Shown: positions 1-8,395 of the stretch, one piece after another | How positions within the stretch are numbered: position 1 is the first letter of the stretch | Layout: every line of letters starts with the position of its first letter | The notes under the pieces: model-generated | The model's input: only the letters and a program-made list of their open reading frames with translations | The model's database searches: none | Told to the model about the DNA's origin: nothing | Program-made: the position numbers and the translations under genes | From: Burkholderia sp. PAMC 26561 | GTDB taxonomy: Bacteria > Pseudomonadota > Gammaproteobacteria > Burkholderiales > Burkholderiaceae | Direction: 5' to 3' | NCBI RefSeq assembly: GCF_001557535.2 | Contig: NZ_CP014307.1 | Location: 186,001 to 250,000, forward strand | Length of the DNA: 64,000 bases

Positions 1-948
1 AAGATCGTGGCGCCCACCGGCGTGGCGCAACATCAATGTTGCCGCGCGGATGCATGCGATCGGATTGGCCCGATCCTGCCCTGCGATATTCGGTGCACTG
101 CCATGCCCGGCTTCGTACAGGCTCGGCCCCGTTGAGCCGAACATCGCAGACGCCGCCAACCCGACCGACCCGGTCAGCGCCGACGCCGCATCGGACAGCA
201 GGTCGCCAAACGGATTGCCGGTGATGTTGGTGTCGAACGCCATCGGCTGGACGATCGTCTGCACGCTGGCGTTGTCAGCGCACTGATGGGTCACCGCAAT
301 ATCCGGATAGTCCTTGTCGACTTCTGTCACCACCTGCCGCCAGAGCCTTGAAGTTTCCAACACGTTTGCCTTGTCGACGCTGTACAAACATTTGCTGCGT
401 GCGCGTGCCGCGTCAAAGGCAATCTGCGCGACGCGCCGCACCTCCGACTCGCAATAACGCATCGTGTCGAAACCTTCCCGCTCACCGCCTCCCGGCCCGT
501 CCGCAATCACACGTTGACCGCGCGGCGTGCCCATGTAAACGTCGCCGGACAACTCCCGCACGATTAGCAGGTCCAGTCCCCTCACCCGCTCGGGCGTCGG
601 CGGCGAAAGCGATGCAAGTTCCGGCTCGATCTTCACCTGCCTAAGGCTGGCGTACAGCCCGAGCTGTTTGCGCAATCCAAGAATTGCCTGCTCCGGACGA
701 AGCGCGCGATCAACATGGTCATAGCGTGCATCATCCACGGCGCCAAACAGCACGGCATCGGATTGCATTGCGATATTTACGGTCGACTCCGGCAGCGGAT
801 TTGCGCACTGCTCGAATGCAGACGCACCGGCGAGTGCGGCTTTGACCGAAAATTCGAAGCCGAACGGCCTCAACGCGCGGAGCACCTGCAGCGATTGCGC
901 AATGACTTCTGGACCTATGCCGTCACCGGCGATGACCGCGATCTTCAT
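1..948 (-). CDS. 3-isopropylmalate dehydrogenase-family enzyme (C-terminus cut by window edge)
   Basis: The minus-strand frame is open from an ATG at 948 to the window edge, about 316 codons of the 350-360 usual for the family. The protein begins MKIAVIAGDGIGPEV, the nucleotide-proximal start of the isocitrate/isopropylmalate dehydrogenase fold. It carries LRKQLGLYASLR and DLLIVRELSGDVYMG, which match the substrate-binding Arg and IVREL signatures of isopropylmalate dehydrogenases. Later come the Asp metal-ligand segments FDTNITGNPFGDLLSD and YEAGHGSAPNIAGQ. Such enzymes oxidatively decarboxylate a beta-hydroxy acid with NAD. Its ATG overlaps the stop of the dehydratase gene by four bases (ATGA), so the two are probably translationally coupled and act in sequence. 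It may be LeuB proper or a catabolic paralogue acting on another 2-alkylmalate; the sequence alone does not decide. Confidence 0.85.
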   Translation of the reverse strand, partial: MKIAVIAGDGIGPEVIAQSLQVLRALRPFGFEFSVKAALAGASAFEQCANPLPESTVNIAMQSDAVLFGAVDDARYDHVDRALRPEQAILGLRKQLGLYASLRQVKIEPELASLSPPTPERVRGLDLLIVRELSGDVYMGTPRGQRVIADGPGGGEREGFDTMRYCESEVRRVAQIAFDAARARSKCLYSVDKANVLETSRLWRQVVTEVDKDYPDIAVTHQCADNASVQTIVQPMAFDTNITGNPFGDLLSDAASALTGSVGLAASAMFGSTGPSLYEAGHGSAPNIAGQDRANPIACIRAATLMLRHAGGRHDL

Positions 949-2909
949 GCGTGACGCTGCCGAAGTTCGTCGAACGAGACAATCTCGCCAGCAATCGCGC
1001 TCGCTGCAACGGTCGGCGGACTTGCCAACCAGACCTGCCCGGGTCCCGAGCGGCCCGGAAAATTGCGGTTGATTGCGCTTACAGTGACTTGAGACGCGTC
1101 GGTGGAAGATCCGGGGCCGCAATTCGCACAGGCGCCGCAAGAGGGCTGCAACATCTCGGCCCCGACGCGTTCGAACGTCTCAATGTAGCCGCGCGACACA
1201 CAGTAATCGCGAACGTCGGTGGTGCCGAACTGAAGGTACAACTTCACGTGTTTGGGCACGCGCAACCCACGTTCGGCCGCCCACGCAAGCACTGCGTGAT
1301 AGTGATCGAAGTCATCTCGCTTGCCCGCCGTGCACGAACCGCCATAAGCGACGTCGATCGCCGGCCGCTCCTGCAACTCGTCGATCGCGACGCCATTACC
1401 CGGATCACCGGGCAAAGCCACCATCGGCTTGATGACGGTGCAGTCAAGCACGATCGTGTCCGCGTACACGGCATCGGGATCGCTTTGCATCCACGGTTCG
1501 ATCGTGAAATCGACGCCGCGTCGCTCTTTCAGGAAGCGCACCGTCTCCCCGTCCGGCGCCACGATGCCGGTGAAACCGCCAAGCTCGGCTGTCATGTTGG
1601 TGAGCGTCGCCCGTTCGTCGGTCTTGAGCCGGGCGACCACCGGGCCCATGAATTCAAATACTTTGCCTACGCCCAGTCCCGCCCGAATCTTTGGGTTAGC
1701 GAGCAGATGCAGTACCAGATCCTTCGCGGTGACGCCGGCACTCGCGGACCCGCGCATGTCGATGCGCAGCGACTGCGGCACCGTCAGGCGCACAGCACCC
1801 GTCACGAACGCGTTGGCCATGTCCGTCGTCCCTACGCCGAACGCAAGGCAGCCGAGCGCCCCGCTATGCGGCGTATGCGAATCAGTGCCGACGACGACTT
1901 GCCCCGGCAGCGCATACAGCTCGGCCATCATTGCGTGAGAAATACCTTCGGAACCCTCAGCGGGTTTGCCGTCGATACTGTCGAGATAGCCATGATTGCG
2001 CACACCGTAGTCATCGACGAAGGCACGGTGTGCATCCGACAATTCGCGAACGTTAGGCAGCAGGCCGTTCTTGATGTGCAGTTCGCTGCGATGGGAGTAG
2101 GACAGATGATCCTCAAAGGCGAGGATGCCGGCGGGATCGAACAATTGAAGCGGCCTCCCGAAGGTGGCGTGCAGCATGTGCGTTGCCATGCCAGTGTAGT
2201 ACTCATGGATGAAGCGCCATTCCGCACGTACGAAAGCGCCATTGCCTGGCTCAATTGTCGCGCTGGTTTGCTCCGTGCGGATCGCGTGACGGGCGAGAAT
2301 CTTTTCGGCGAGCGTGCGTGGCACGGCATCCGCCCGCGCGCCAAGACTTGTGACCGCGACATGACGCATGTTCGTCGCGCCGTACCGCAACAGCCCGCCA
2401 CTACGCAAGATCGCGGCTGCCAGCGCGTCGCGCGATGCAACCAGTTCGTCGATGTCGATCGGCTCGCCGCGCTGGATGCGCTCGACCAGACTAAAATCGG
2501 TCGATGTGAATAGTCCCAGATTGTCGGCGTTCTGTCGGTAGATGCGCTCGAAACTTTTGGCGATAACTAGGTGAATACCAGCGTTGAGCTCCGCGACTGG
2601 GCTGTGTTCGCGGGACGAACCCTTTCCATACCGGTTGCCCGCAACCGTGACACAAAAGCCGTTTGATTTGATGTCGTCCACGCCAATCGGACACTTCGTG
2701 CCCACACGCAGGCCAACGTAAGGATAACGGCCAAGACGTTCATCATATTGCGTTAGCACGCTCATCGGCGTGATCTCGTCGGTCGATACGTCGTCGCGTA
2801 GCTCGTGCGCCGTCGATAGCGTCAGGTTTTCGCCCGCCAACTGCCGTTCGATGAGACGTGGTTCCGCGCTCAGAAAAAGGACGCGGCCCGCTAGAGTTAA
2901 AATTGCCAT
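945..2909 (-). CDS. Fused aconitase/isopropylmalate dehydratase-type enzyme (small swivel domain first)
   Basis: This 654-residue protein of the aconitase superfamily has the small LeuD-like swivel domain at the N-terminus (about residues 20-185; TDEITPMS and GNRYGKGSSREHS). The large LeuC-like domain follows (about 215-654; VVGTDSHTPHSGALG). In most bacteria LeuC and LeuD are separate subunits, or the swivel domain is C-terminal as in aconitase. The iron-sulfur ligands are visible as C526 in GGSCTAG and C591/C594 in SCGACANC. The expected reaction is dehydration/rehydration of a 2-substituted malate. It lies 92 bp downstream of a co-oriented LysR gene and overlaps the dehydrogenase gene, so the three probably form an operon. 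The family is clear; leucine synthesis versus a catabolic role is open. Confidence 0.87.
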   Translation of the reverse strand: MAILTLAGRVLFLSAEPRLIERQLAGENLTLSTAHELRDDVSTDEITPMSVLTQYDERLGRYPYVGLRVGTKCPIGVDDIKSNGFCVTVAGNRYGKGSSREHSPVAELNAGIHLVIAKSFERIYRQNADNLGLFTSTDFSLVERIQRGEPIDIDELVASRDALAAAILRSGGLLRYGATNMRHVAVTSLGARADAVPRTLAEKILARHAIRTEQTSATIEPGNGAFVRAEWRFIHEYYTGMATHMLHATFGRPLQLFDPAGILAFEDHLSYSHRSELHIKNGLLPNVRELSDAHRAFVDDYGVRNHGYLDSIDGKPAEGSEGISHAMMAELYALPGQVVVGTDSHTPHSGALGCLAFGVGTTDMANAFVTGAVRLTVPQSLRIDMRGSASAGVTAKDLVLHLLANPKIRAGLGVGKVFEFMGPVVARLKTDERATLTNMTAELGGFTGIVAPDGETVRFLKERRGVDFTIEPWMQSDPDAVYADTIVLDCTVIKPMVALPGDPGNGVAIDELQERPAIDVAYGGSCTAGKRDDFDHYHAVLAWAAERGLRVPKHVKLYLQFGTTDVRDYCVSRGYIETFERVGAEMLQPSCGACANCGPGSSTDASQVTVSAINRNFPGRSGPGQVWLASPPTVAASAIAGEIVSFDELRQRHA

Positions 2910-3001
2910 GTTTGTCTCCCATCTGGCAATCTAGCCCGGCGAAGGCGTTGCAACGAAGTGCTGTTTCGGCAAACGGGGCATCGCCGATTACGATGTCCGT
3001 G

Positions 3002-3901
3002 CTAACCCTCATCCCGCGTTTGTGACAGATGCTCGATCAGCGCCTGAACGGCTTTCAGGCGCGGCGACTTACGTAGCGCATAAACGCACAATTCCCGCTG
3101 TCCCCAGCGTTCGTCGAGCGGACGTCTCACGAAGTTGCGCGTGCCTGCAAACGCCGATGCCGCGCTCGTCGGTACGATGCCTATCCCCAATCCGGCCTCA
3201 ACCATCCGGCATTGTGCGTCGAAACTATTGACTGTGACACTAATCCTAAGCGAACCACGCGCCGCGTCGGCACGCTCTTTGAGGAGTTGATCGAGTGATC
3301 CCCCCGCTTGAAGTGCAACCAGCGGAAATCTAACGACATCGGAGAAAGAAAGCCTATCCGCGTTAGCGAGTTCGTGCGCGGGAGGAAGCACCACCATTAA
3401 CGGATCGTCGGCGAAATGCCTTGATTCAAGGCCAGACGGTACAGACGCTGGCGCAACGCACACGCCAATGTCGGCACGATCTTCCAGACACGCGCGCAGC
3501 ACGTCGTCACTGATGCGTTCGTTCAACGCGATATCGACATGGGGATATTCCGACTGGAAGCTCATAAGTCGCTCGGGCAGAAATCCTACGACGGCGGACG
3601 CATTGGCAAACAGGCGTACGACGCCGGATACCTGTCCGCTGAGAGATTGCACGTCACGACCGAGAGATTGAAGGTCATCGTGCAGCCTGGTCGCACGGAT
3701 GAAAGCGTGCCGCCCTGCTTCCGTCAACTCGACGCCGGCCGGAGAACGCACCAGAAGCGGCATGCCAATGGCGAGCTCGAGATCGGCGATACGACGGCTG
3801 AGCGCCGATGTTGCAATGTGCATCCGCTTTGCCGCCCGCGCGATGGAACCCTCTCTGGCAGTTGCGAGAAAAAGCTCCAGGCTATACGGATCGATTCTCA
3901 T
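3002..3901 (-). CDS. LysR-family transcriptional regulator
   Basis: A 299-residue LysR-type protein. The winged helix-turn-helix is at about residues 1-60 (SLELFLATAREGSIARAAKRMHIATSALSRRI), and the effector-binding periplasmic-protein-like domain runs from about 90 to 295. It sits directly upstream of, and in the same direction as, the dehydratase/dehydrogenase pair, so it probably controls them and may be cotranscribed. It also faces the broken SDR gene at 4276 across 374 bp, so it could have served that promoter. The effector is unknown. Confidence 0.9.
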   Translation of the reverse strand: MRIDPYSLELFLATAREGSIARAAKRMHIATSALSRRIADLELAIGMPLLVRSPAGVELTEAGRHAFIRATRLHDDLQSLGRDVQSLSGQVSGVVRLFANASAVVGFLPERLMSFQSEYPHVDIALNERISDDVLRACLEDRADIGVCVAPASVPSGLESRHFADDPLMVVLPPAHELANADRLSFSDVVRFPLVALQAGGSLDQLLKERADAARGSLRISVTVNSFDAQCRMVEAGLGIGIVPTSAASAFAGTRNFVRRPLDERWGQRELCVYALRKSPRLKAVQALIEHLSQTRDEG

Positions 3902-4275
3902 GGGTGGACGTCGGAACGATTCAAGTTGGGTCGGTCGATCTTACAACGCCTGTTAGGAGACGACGCCAATTCGTTCGCGATACAGAAGCTCATCTGTTGT
4001 TCAATCGTTCGAGTAGGGTCTTCTATTTCGCTTCGTTGGTATTAAGCATAAACCTGAGACAACCTTTGGAAACATCAATGCGGATGTGCTCGCGGACAAA
4101 GACGCCGCGTTCAAGCGCATCAATTTTTGCGACATCATTCGAGCCTCTGGCTGGGACGGCTAGCGGATCAGGGCTGCGTCGAGGCAAGAACAGAAAGGTC
4201 GAGTCGCGGCACGCTGCGACGAACACTAAGGATCCATCTATCCACAAAGCACGAAGCAGGTAAAAGGAAAGCATA
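3902..4275. other. Intergenic region between LysR and the broken SDR gene
   Basis: A 374-bp stretch between divergent genes. It should contain the promoters of the LysR gene and of the SDR pseudogene. A minus-strand open frame crosses it (about 4023-4346), but it runs into the SDR coding region and resembles no family I know. I could not assign a specific operator. Confidence 0.5.
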
Positions 4276-5026
4276 ATGTCAACGCTGACAAACAAAGTTG
4301 CGGTTGTAACAGGCGCATCGAAGGGTATCGGCGCATCAATTGCCAAGCATCTGGCAGAGGCAGGCGCGTCAGTTGTCGTCAGCTACGCCACTGACAAACA
4401 GGGGCAGGCAAAGTTGTCGCCGAAATCGTCAAGGCGGACGGAAAAGCCATCGCGGTACAAGCCAGTGTGAGCGTCGAAAGCGAGGTCGTCGTCATGCTCG
4501 CGGCGACGCAAATGGCGTTCGGGAAAGTGGATATTTTGGTGAACAACGCCGGCGTGTATGCGTTCTCGGCGATTGAAGCTGTGACACTTGAAGACTTCAA
4601 CCGACAGTTCACCACCAATGTTTTTGAATTGCTGTTGGTCACCAAGACTGGGCTGCCTTTTTTCGCCCCGACAGGCGGCAGCATCATCAACATCAGCTCA
4701 GTGGTCAGCACCATGGCCCCGCCAACGAGAAGTATTTACGCCGGCACCAAAGCCGCCATTGATACGATCACGAAAACGCTCGCGAAGGAACTCGGACCCA
4801 AAAATATCCGTGTAAACGCTGTCAATCCTGGACTAGTCCTCACCGAAGGCCTTCACACCGCTGGGATTTCTGGCGGGGACATGGAGGCGCAAATGGTGGC
4901 GATGACTCCACTGGGTCGTGCTGGGCAACCGGCGGATATCGCGAACCTGTCGTGTTCCTCGCGTCAGACGACGCCGGCTGGATAACCGAAGAAACCCTTT
5001 ATGTTTCCGGTGGGGCTGGGGTGTAA
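4276..5026 (+). pseudogene. Short-chain dehydrogenase/reductase with two single-base deletions
   Basis: An SDR is recognisable across three frames. From 4276 comes the Rossmann start [18 protein letters not shown]. After about 4401-4404 the protein continues in another frame with [28 protein letters not shown], the ISS motif and the catalytic YAGTKAA. After about 4948 it continues in a third frame with VVFLASDDAGWIT to a TAA at 5024-5026. Both breaks are single-base losses; the first is in a GGGG run where the frame requires five Gs. Restoring two bases gives 753 nt, about 250 residues, close to the intact family length. It is clearly related to the IS-split SDR at 7804. If the breaks are sequencing errors the gene is intact; otherwise it is inactive. 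Confidence 0.85.
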
Positions 5027-5030
5027 ATCG

Positions 5031-5396
5031 ATGACCCCCCATGCCCTTGCCCCGGCACCAACGCAATTCGTTACCGCTGGAGACGTCCGCTTTGCCTACC
5101 GACGTTTCGGGAAGAAGGAAGAACGCGCCAGCATATTCATCGCGGCCCTACAGGACAAGGCTCGTCAAATAGCTGACGCGCAAGGAGCATCTTTCAGCGT
5201 TCCGAGAATTCTTCCGTTGAGGCAGCGGGAGACGCAATCGTCGATATCGTCCGGTATAAGCGATGAAGGCCTGCCAGGGCACAGCATCTACGCTGCTTTT
5301 ACGGCATTATTTCGACGTCATCGTAACCGACTGCGATCAGCAAGTTTCACCCCTATGAAGTGCATTTCAACTATGCGTTTTAGCTATCTAGTCTGA
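5031..5396 (+). pseudogene. Alpha/beta-hydrolase N-terminal stump
   Basis: Starting four bases after the SDR stop, an ATG opens a frame whose first 30 or so residues include TQFVTAGDVRFAYRRFGK. That is the start typical of a family of alpha/beta-hydrolases common in Burkholderia and relatives. The remaining frame (to 5396) does not continue the fold: no nucleophile-elbow GxSxG and no oxyanion HG motif are visible. I read this as the 5' remnant of a hydrolase that was cotranscribed with the SDR and then lost its body by deletion. What lies between about 5130 and 5444 is otherwise unassigned. Confidence 0.5.
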
Positions 5397-5444
5397 GACC
5401 CCCTGCTCTGGCAAAGTTTCTACAATGCCGGATAAGGGACTAAC

Positions 5445-6110
5445 GTGAAACTCCAGGACCAGCTTGACGAGGTAAGAACACACTTTGAACTAGACCCTAC
5501 AAACGCCGCTTCATCGGACGCATTGTATGGCGTAGTCGCGAGACTCATCAGAGATAGGGCCGCATACCGTGCGATCCAGGCCGGCGTCGTCGCGCCTAAT
5601 ATTTCTCTTCTGGACAGCGCGGGAACAAAAGTTTCGCTTAGAGGCTTGCTGTCCAAGGGGCCAGTCGTCTTGGTGTTTTATCGCGGTGCCTGGTGTCCGT
5701 ATTGCAGTCTTGAGTTAAGCGCCTTTGAGCAAGCCCGTCCAAAGATTGAAGAGTTGGGCGCGACCCTCGTGGCCGTCTCCCAGCAGAGAGCTACCTTTAG
5801 CGAACAATCACGGCAGGACAACAATCTTCGCTTCCCAATATTGGTGGACAAACTGGGCCGCGTCGCCGCTGCGTATGGCGTTCGTTGGTTATTGCCGGTC
5901 GAGTTGCAGGAGGTGCATCAGCTACTCGGTGCAGACCTCTCCATCTTCAATGGCGATTCTGAATGGACGCTGTCCATGCCCGCGAAATTCGTAATCGGGC
6001 AGGACGGGTACATCGCCTGGTCAGACGTCAATCCGGATTACACCGCTCGCGCCGAACCAGCCGAGCTGTTCCCGATTCTCAGGCAGTTAGCGCGAAGCAG
6101 AGAGAGGTAG
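5445..6110 (+). CDS. AhpC/TSA-family peroxiredoxin-like protein
   Basis: A 221-residue protein with a GTG start. Residues 1-50 form a helical N-terminal extension. A thioredoxin-fold alkyl-hydroperoxide-reductase-type domain follows, with VVLVFYRGAWCPYCSLEL giving a C84-x-x-C87 pair. Further on are VAVSQQ and the KFVIGQDGYI strand. This is the AhpC/TSA redoxin variant common in Proteobacteria that carries CxxC rather than a single peroxidatic cysteine. It is expected to reduce peroxides or act as a thiol-disulfide protein in the cytoplasm; no signal peptide is seen. It stands in an accessory block of redox/SDR genes, 88 bp before the DUF1993 gene. Confidence 0.85.
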   Translation: MKLQDQLDEVRTHFELDPTNAASSDALYGVVARLIRDRAAYRAIQAGVVAPNISLLDSAGTKVSLRGLLSKGPVVLVFYRGAWCPYCSLELSAFEQARPKIEELGATLVAVSQQRATFSEQSRQDNNLRFPILVDKLGRVAAAYGVRWLLPVELQEVHQLLGADLSIFNGDSEWTLSMPAKFVIGQDGYIAWSDVNPDYTARAEPAELFPILRQLARSRER

Positions 6111-6198
6111 GGCCAAGGCGACTTCGACGATCGGCGTCGACCGTCGTCGGGGCTTGTATGTTTCACCACCAGATTCACGAGTAAAACCAGGACGACAA

Positions 6199-6705
6199 AT
6201 GATTACCATGACGGAATTAACCATCGAGCCTCTCAAGCGTGGATTGCAGCAAATGTCGGGCTACCTCGATCATGCCCAGAAGCACATCATCGACTACGGG
6301 ATCGCTCCTGACTCACTTCTTGCAGCACGGCTTGCCCCCGGCATGATGACCTTCAGCGCCCAAGTTCAGCGCGCGAGTGACAATGCTAAAAATGGCGTTG
6401 CGAGGTTGACCGGCACCGTTGCGCCTGTCTTCCCCAATACGGAAGCAGACATCGAGCAACTGAAGACTAGGCTTGGAAACACAGCGAAGCATTTGGCAAC
6501 GCTCACCGGTGAGGACTTTGCCGGAGCCGAACGGCGCCTTATTCAACTGCGATTTCTAAGCATCAACGGCGACATGACCGGTTTTGAGTATTTGACCCGT
6601 TTCCTGTTGCCCAACTTTTATTTCCATATCGCGACTGCCCACGCGATTTTGCGACATCAAGGTGTCGCAATTGGCAAGAAAGAGTATCTCGGTCCGTTGC
6701 ATTAA
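6199..6705 (+). CDS. DUF1993 domain protein
   Basis: A 168-residue soluble protein made of helices, with the features of the DUF1993 family: LQQMSGYLDHAQKHI near the N-terminus, LAPGMMTF, and the C-terminal FLLPNFYFHIATAHAILRHQG. The family is related to the DinB-like four-helix bundle, and no reaction is established. The start at 6199 is preceded by AGGA at 6189-6192. A second in-frame ATG at 6208 is also possible. It follows the peroxiredoxin-like gene in the same direction and may be cotranscribed. Confidence 0.8.
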   Translation: MITMTELTIEPLKRGLQQMSGYLDHAQKHIIDYGIAPDSLLAARLAPGMMTFSAQVQRASDNAKNGVARLTGTVAPVFPNTEADIEQLKTRLGNTAKHLATLTGEDFAGAERRLIQLRFLSINGDMTGFEYLTRFLLPNFYFHIATAHAILRHQGVAIGKKEYLGPLH

Positions 6706-6804
6706 CGCTGACCAACCCGAAAGCCACACTCCGCCTTTCGTATGCGACAAAGACAATGCCGCGCACATCGTGTAAGCACCTCGCGCCGTGGTGTCGAAAA
6801 GTAT

Positions 6805-7695
6805 CTACTGCTCGTGGCTTTGAAGAAAACTTATCAAATATTCAACGAAAGTCTTCGCCGCAAGTTTTGCAGCCCGCCCAGCAGGAAAAACCGCGTGGAT
6901 CTCAGTTGTCCCCATATCCCAGTCCTTCAGAACCCTTATCAACTTTCCGTCCAATAATTCGGCGCTGCATCCCATCAATCCTGTACCCACGATTCCGAGT
7001 CCTGCTACTGCGGCAGCCGTGGCACCGTCGTTGGAACTTGTCGCAACACGTCCTTCGAGGCGAATGGATTGCGCTCGACCGTCGCGTTCAAACGACCAGC
7101 TTGCCATGCTCGCGGACGGCCCAATAATTATTTGATGGTCTGAAAGGTCAGGCGGCGAATCGGGAACGCCCGCGCGACTTAGATATTCCGGCGAGGCTAC
7201 CATCACTCGTTGGTTCCTGCATAGCAGCCGAGCCGTTGCGTTCGAATCTGCAAGCGTACCGAAGCGAATGGCAACATCGACGCCTTCGCGAAGCAAGTCT
7301 TGCCTGGCATCGTCCATCAAGAGATTGATCCGCAGTGCAGGATGCCTGTCAAGGAAGGCTGGAAGTTTCGGTATGACCTCCCGTGTAGCAAATGTCGCCG
7401 GCAACGCCACACGCAGCTCTCCTTGGAGCTGGTCGGCCCCGCGCACCGCCTGGTTGGCTTCGTCGAGCGCGGCAAGGATAGGCTCGATGCGTGCAAGATA
7501 GTCCGCGCCCGCCTCTGTCAAGACCACGGCACGGGTAGAACGCATAAGCAGCGGGGCACCCACGTCCTTTTCGAGCATGGCGATAGCGCGCGACGCCGAG
7601 GGCTGTGACAGCGAGAACTCACGTCCGGCTTTCGAAATGCTCCCCGTCCGAACCACACGCACAAAGAGTTTCAGCGCCGAAATACTGTCGGTCAT
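6805..7695 (-). CDS. LysR-family transcriptional regulator (CrgA-like type)
   Basis: A 296-residue LysR protein. The N-terminal helix-turn-helix is at residues 1-60 (SISKAGREFSLSQPSASRAIAMLE), with the effector domain from about 90 onward (ELRVALPATFATREVIP, VDVAIRFG). It is divergent from the SDR gene starting at 7804, with a 108-bp gap holding a palindromic candidate operator. This is the classic arrangement for a LysR regulator controlling its neighbour and itself. The neighbour is now split by IS66, so the regulator may have lost its target. Confidence 0.9.
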   Translation of the reverse strand: MTDSISALKLFVRVVRTGSISKAGREFSLSQPSASRAIAMLEKDVGAPLLMRSTRAVVLTEAGADYLARIEPILAALDEANQAVRGADQLQGELRVALPATFATREVIPKLPAFLDRHPALRINLLMDDARQDLLREGVDVAIRFGTLADSNATARLLCRNQRVMVASPEYLSRAGVPDSPPDLSDHQIIIGPSASMASWSFERDGRAQSIRLEGRVATSSNDGATAAAVAGLGIVGTGLMGCSAELLDGKLIRVLKDWDMGTTEIHAVFPAGRAAKLAAKTFVEYLISFLQSHEQ

Positions 7696-7731
7696 GTCTG
7701 GGATGAATAGTAGAAAGTTCGATTGTGCGCC

Positions 7732-7748
7732 TTATCAACGTTCGATAA
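7732..7748. promoter_or_regulatory. Candidate LysR operator between divergent LysR and SDR genes
   Basis: TTATCAACGTTCGATAA is a near-perfect inverted repeat with TTATC/GATAA arms around a 7-base centre, fitting the T-N11-A form of LysR sites. It lies 37 bp upstream of the LysR start and 56 bp upstream of the SDR start. Confidence 0.5.
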
Positions 7749-8302
7749 AGGGGTGATGCTCAATCAACGCCAACTCCGTTGGCTCTCTCACAAAGGATTC
7801 ACCATGTCACAGCAACAAAAGCTCGCAAATAAAGTCGCCATCGTTACTGGCTCTTCAAAAGGTATCGGCGCCGCTATCGCCAAGGAACTAGCGTCCCAAG
7901 GCGCTTCGGTCGTAGTCAATTATTCGTCGAGCAAGGTCGACGCTGACCGCGTTGTGGGCGATATCGTCAACGCTGGCGGAAAGGCTATTGCAGTTCAGGC
8001 CAACGTTGCTGTTCAATCTGACATCGCCCGGTTGTTTGCCGCTACCAAAGAGACATACGGAAAGCTGGACATTCTTGTCAACAACGCCGGAATCTACTCG
8101 TTCGCACCACTGGAATCCGTCACTAGTGAAAGCATCACGGCCATGTTCAGCACCAATGTCTCGGGTCTGCTTTTCGCGAGCAAGGCTGCGCTGGCATTGT
8201 TCCCTGCCGAAGGCGGAAGCATTGTGAATATCGGATCGGTGGTTGGTGAGCTGACGCCGCCGACTTCGGTCGTCTACTCCGGCACCAAGGGTGCAGTGAA
8301 CT

Positions 8303-8310
8303 CGATTACG
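8303..8310. repeat. Target-site duplication, left copy
   Basis: CGATTACG, identical to 10967-10974 and directly abutting the left end of the IS66-family element. An 8-bp duplication is normal for this family. Confidence 0.95.
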
Positions 8311-8332
8311 GTAAGCGCGCGATTTCGCACAC
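8311..8332 (+). repeat. IS66 left terminal inverted repeat
   Basis: It starts GTAAGCGCGCGATTTC and pairs with the reverse complement of 10945-10966, with mismatches at positions 9, 14 and 16. Confidence 0.93.
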
Positions 8333-8360
8333 CTAGCTTGCGTTGTTAAGAAGGCTCACG

Positions 8361-8393
8361 ATTGCGTCCGCAACCTCACTTTGCGGACGCAAT
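8361..8393 (+). promoter_or_regulatory. Perfect 13-bp hairpin just upstream of tnpA
   Basis: ATTGCGTCCGCAA (8361-8373) and TTGCGGACGCAAT (8381-8393) form a perfect stem with a 7-base loop, ending two bases before the tnpA ATG. The only ribosome-binding-like bases (GGAC, 8385-8388) lie in the 3' arm. Any transcript entering from outside the element would fold and hide the tnpA start. This resembles the fold-back inhibition known for other insertion sequences; the role here is inference. Confidence 0.6.
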
Positions 8394-8395
8394 CC

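Noticed and set aside
951..2513. Long plus-strand open frame (520 residues)
   Set aside because: It is antisense to the fused dehydratase, has no recognisable domain and reflects GC-rich codon structure.
4023..4346. Minus-strand open frame upstream of the SDR pseudogene
   Set aside because: It overlaps the SDR coding start and shows no family features.
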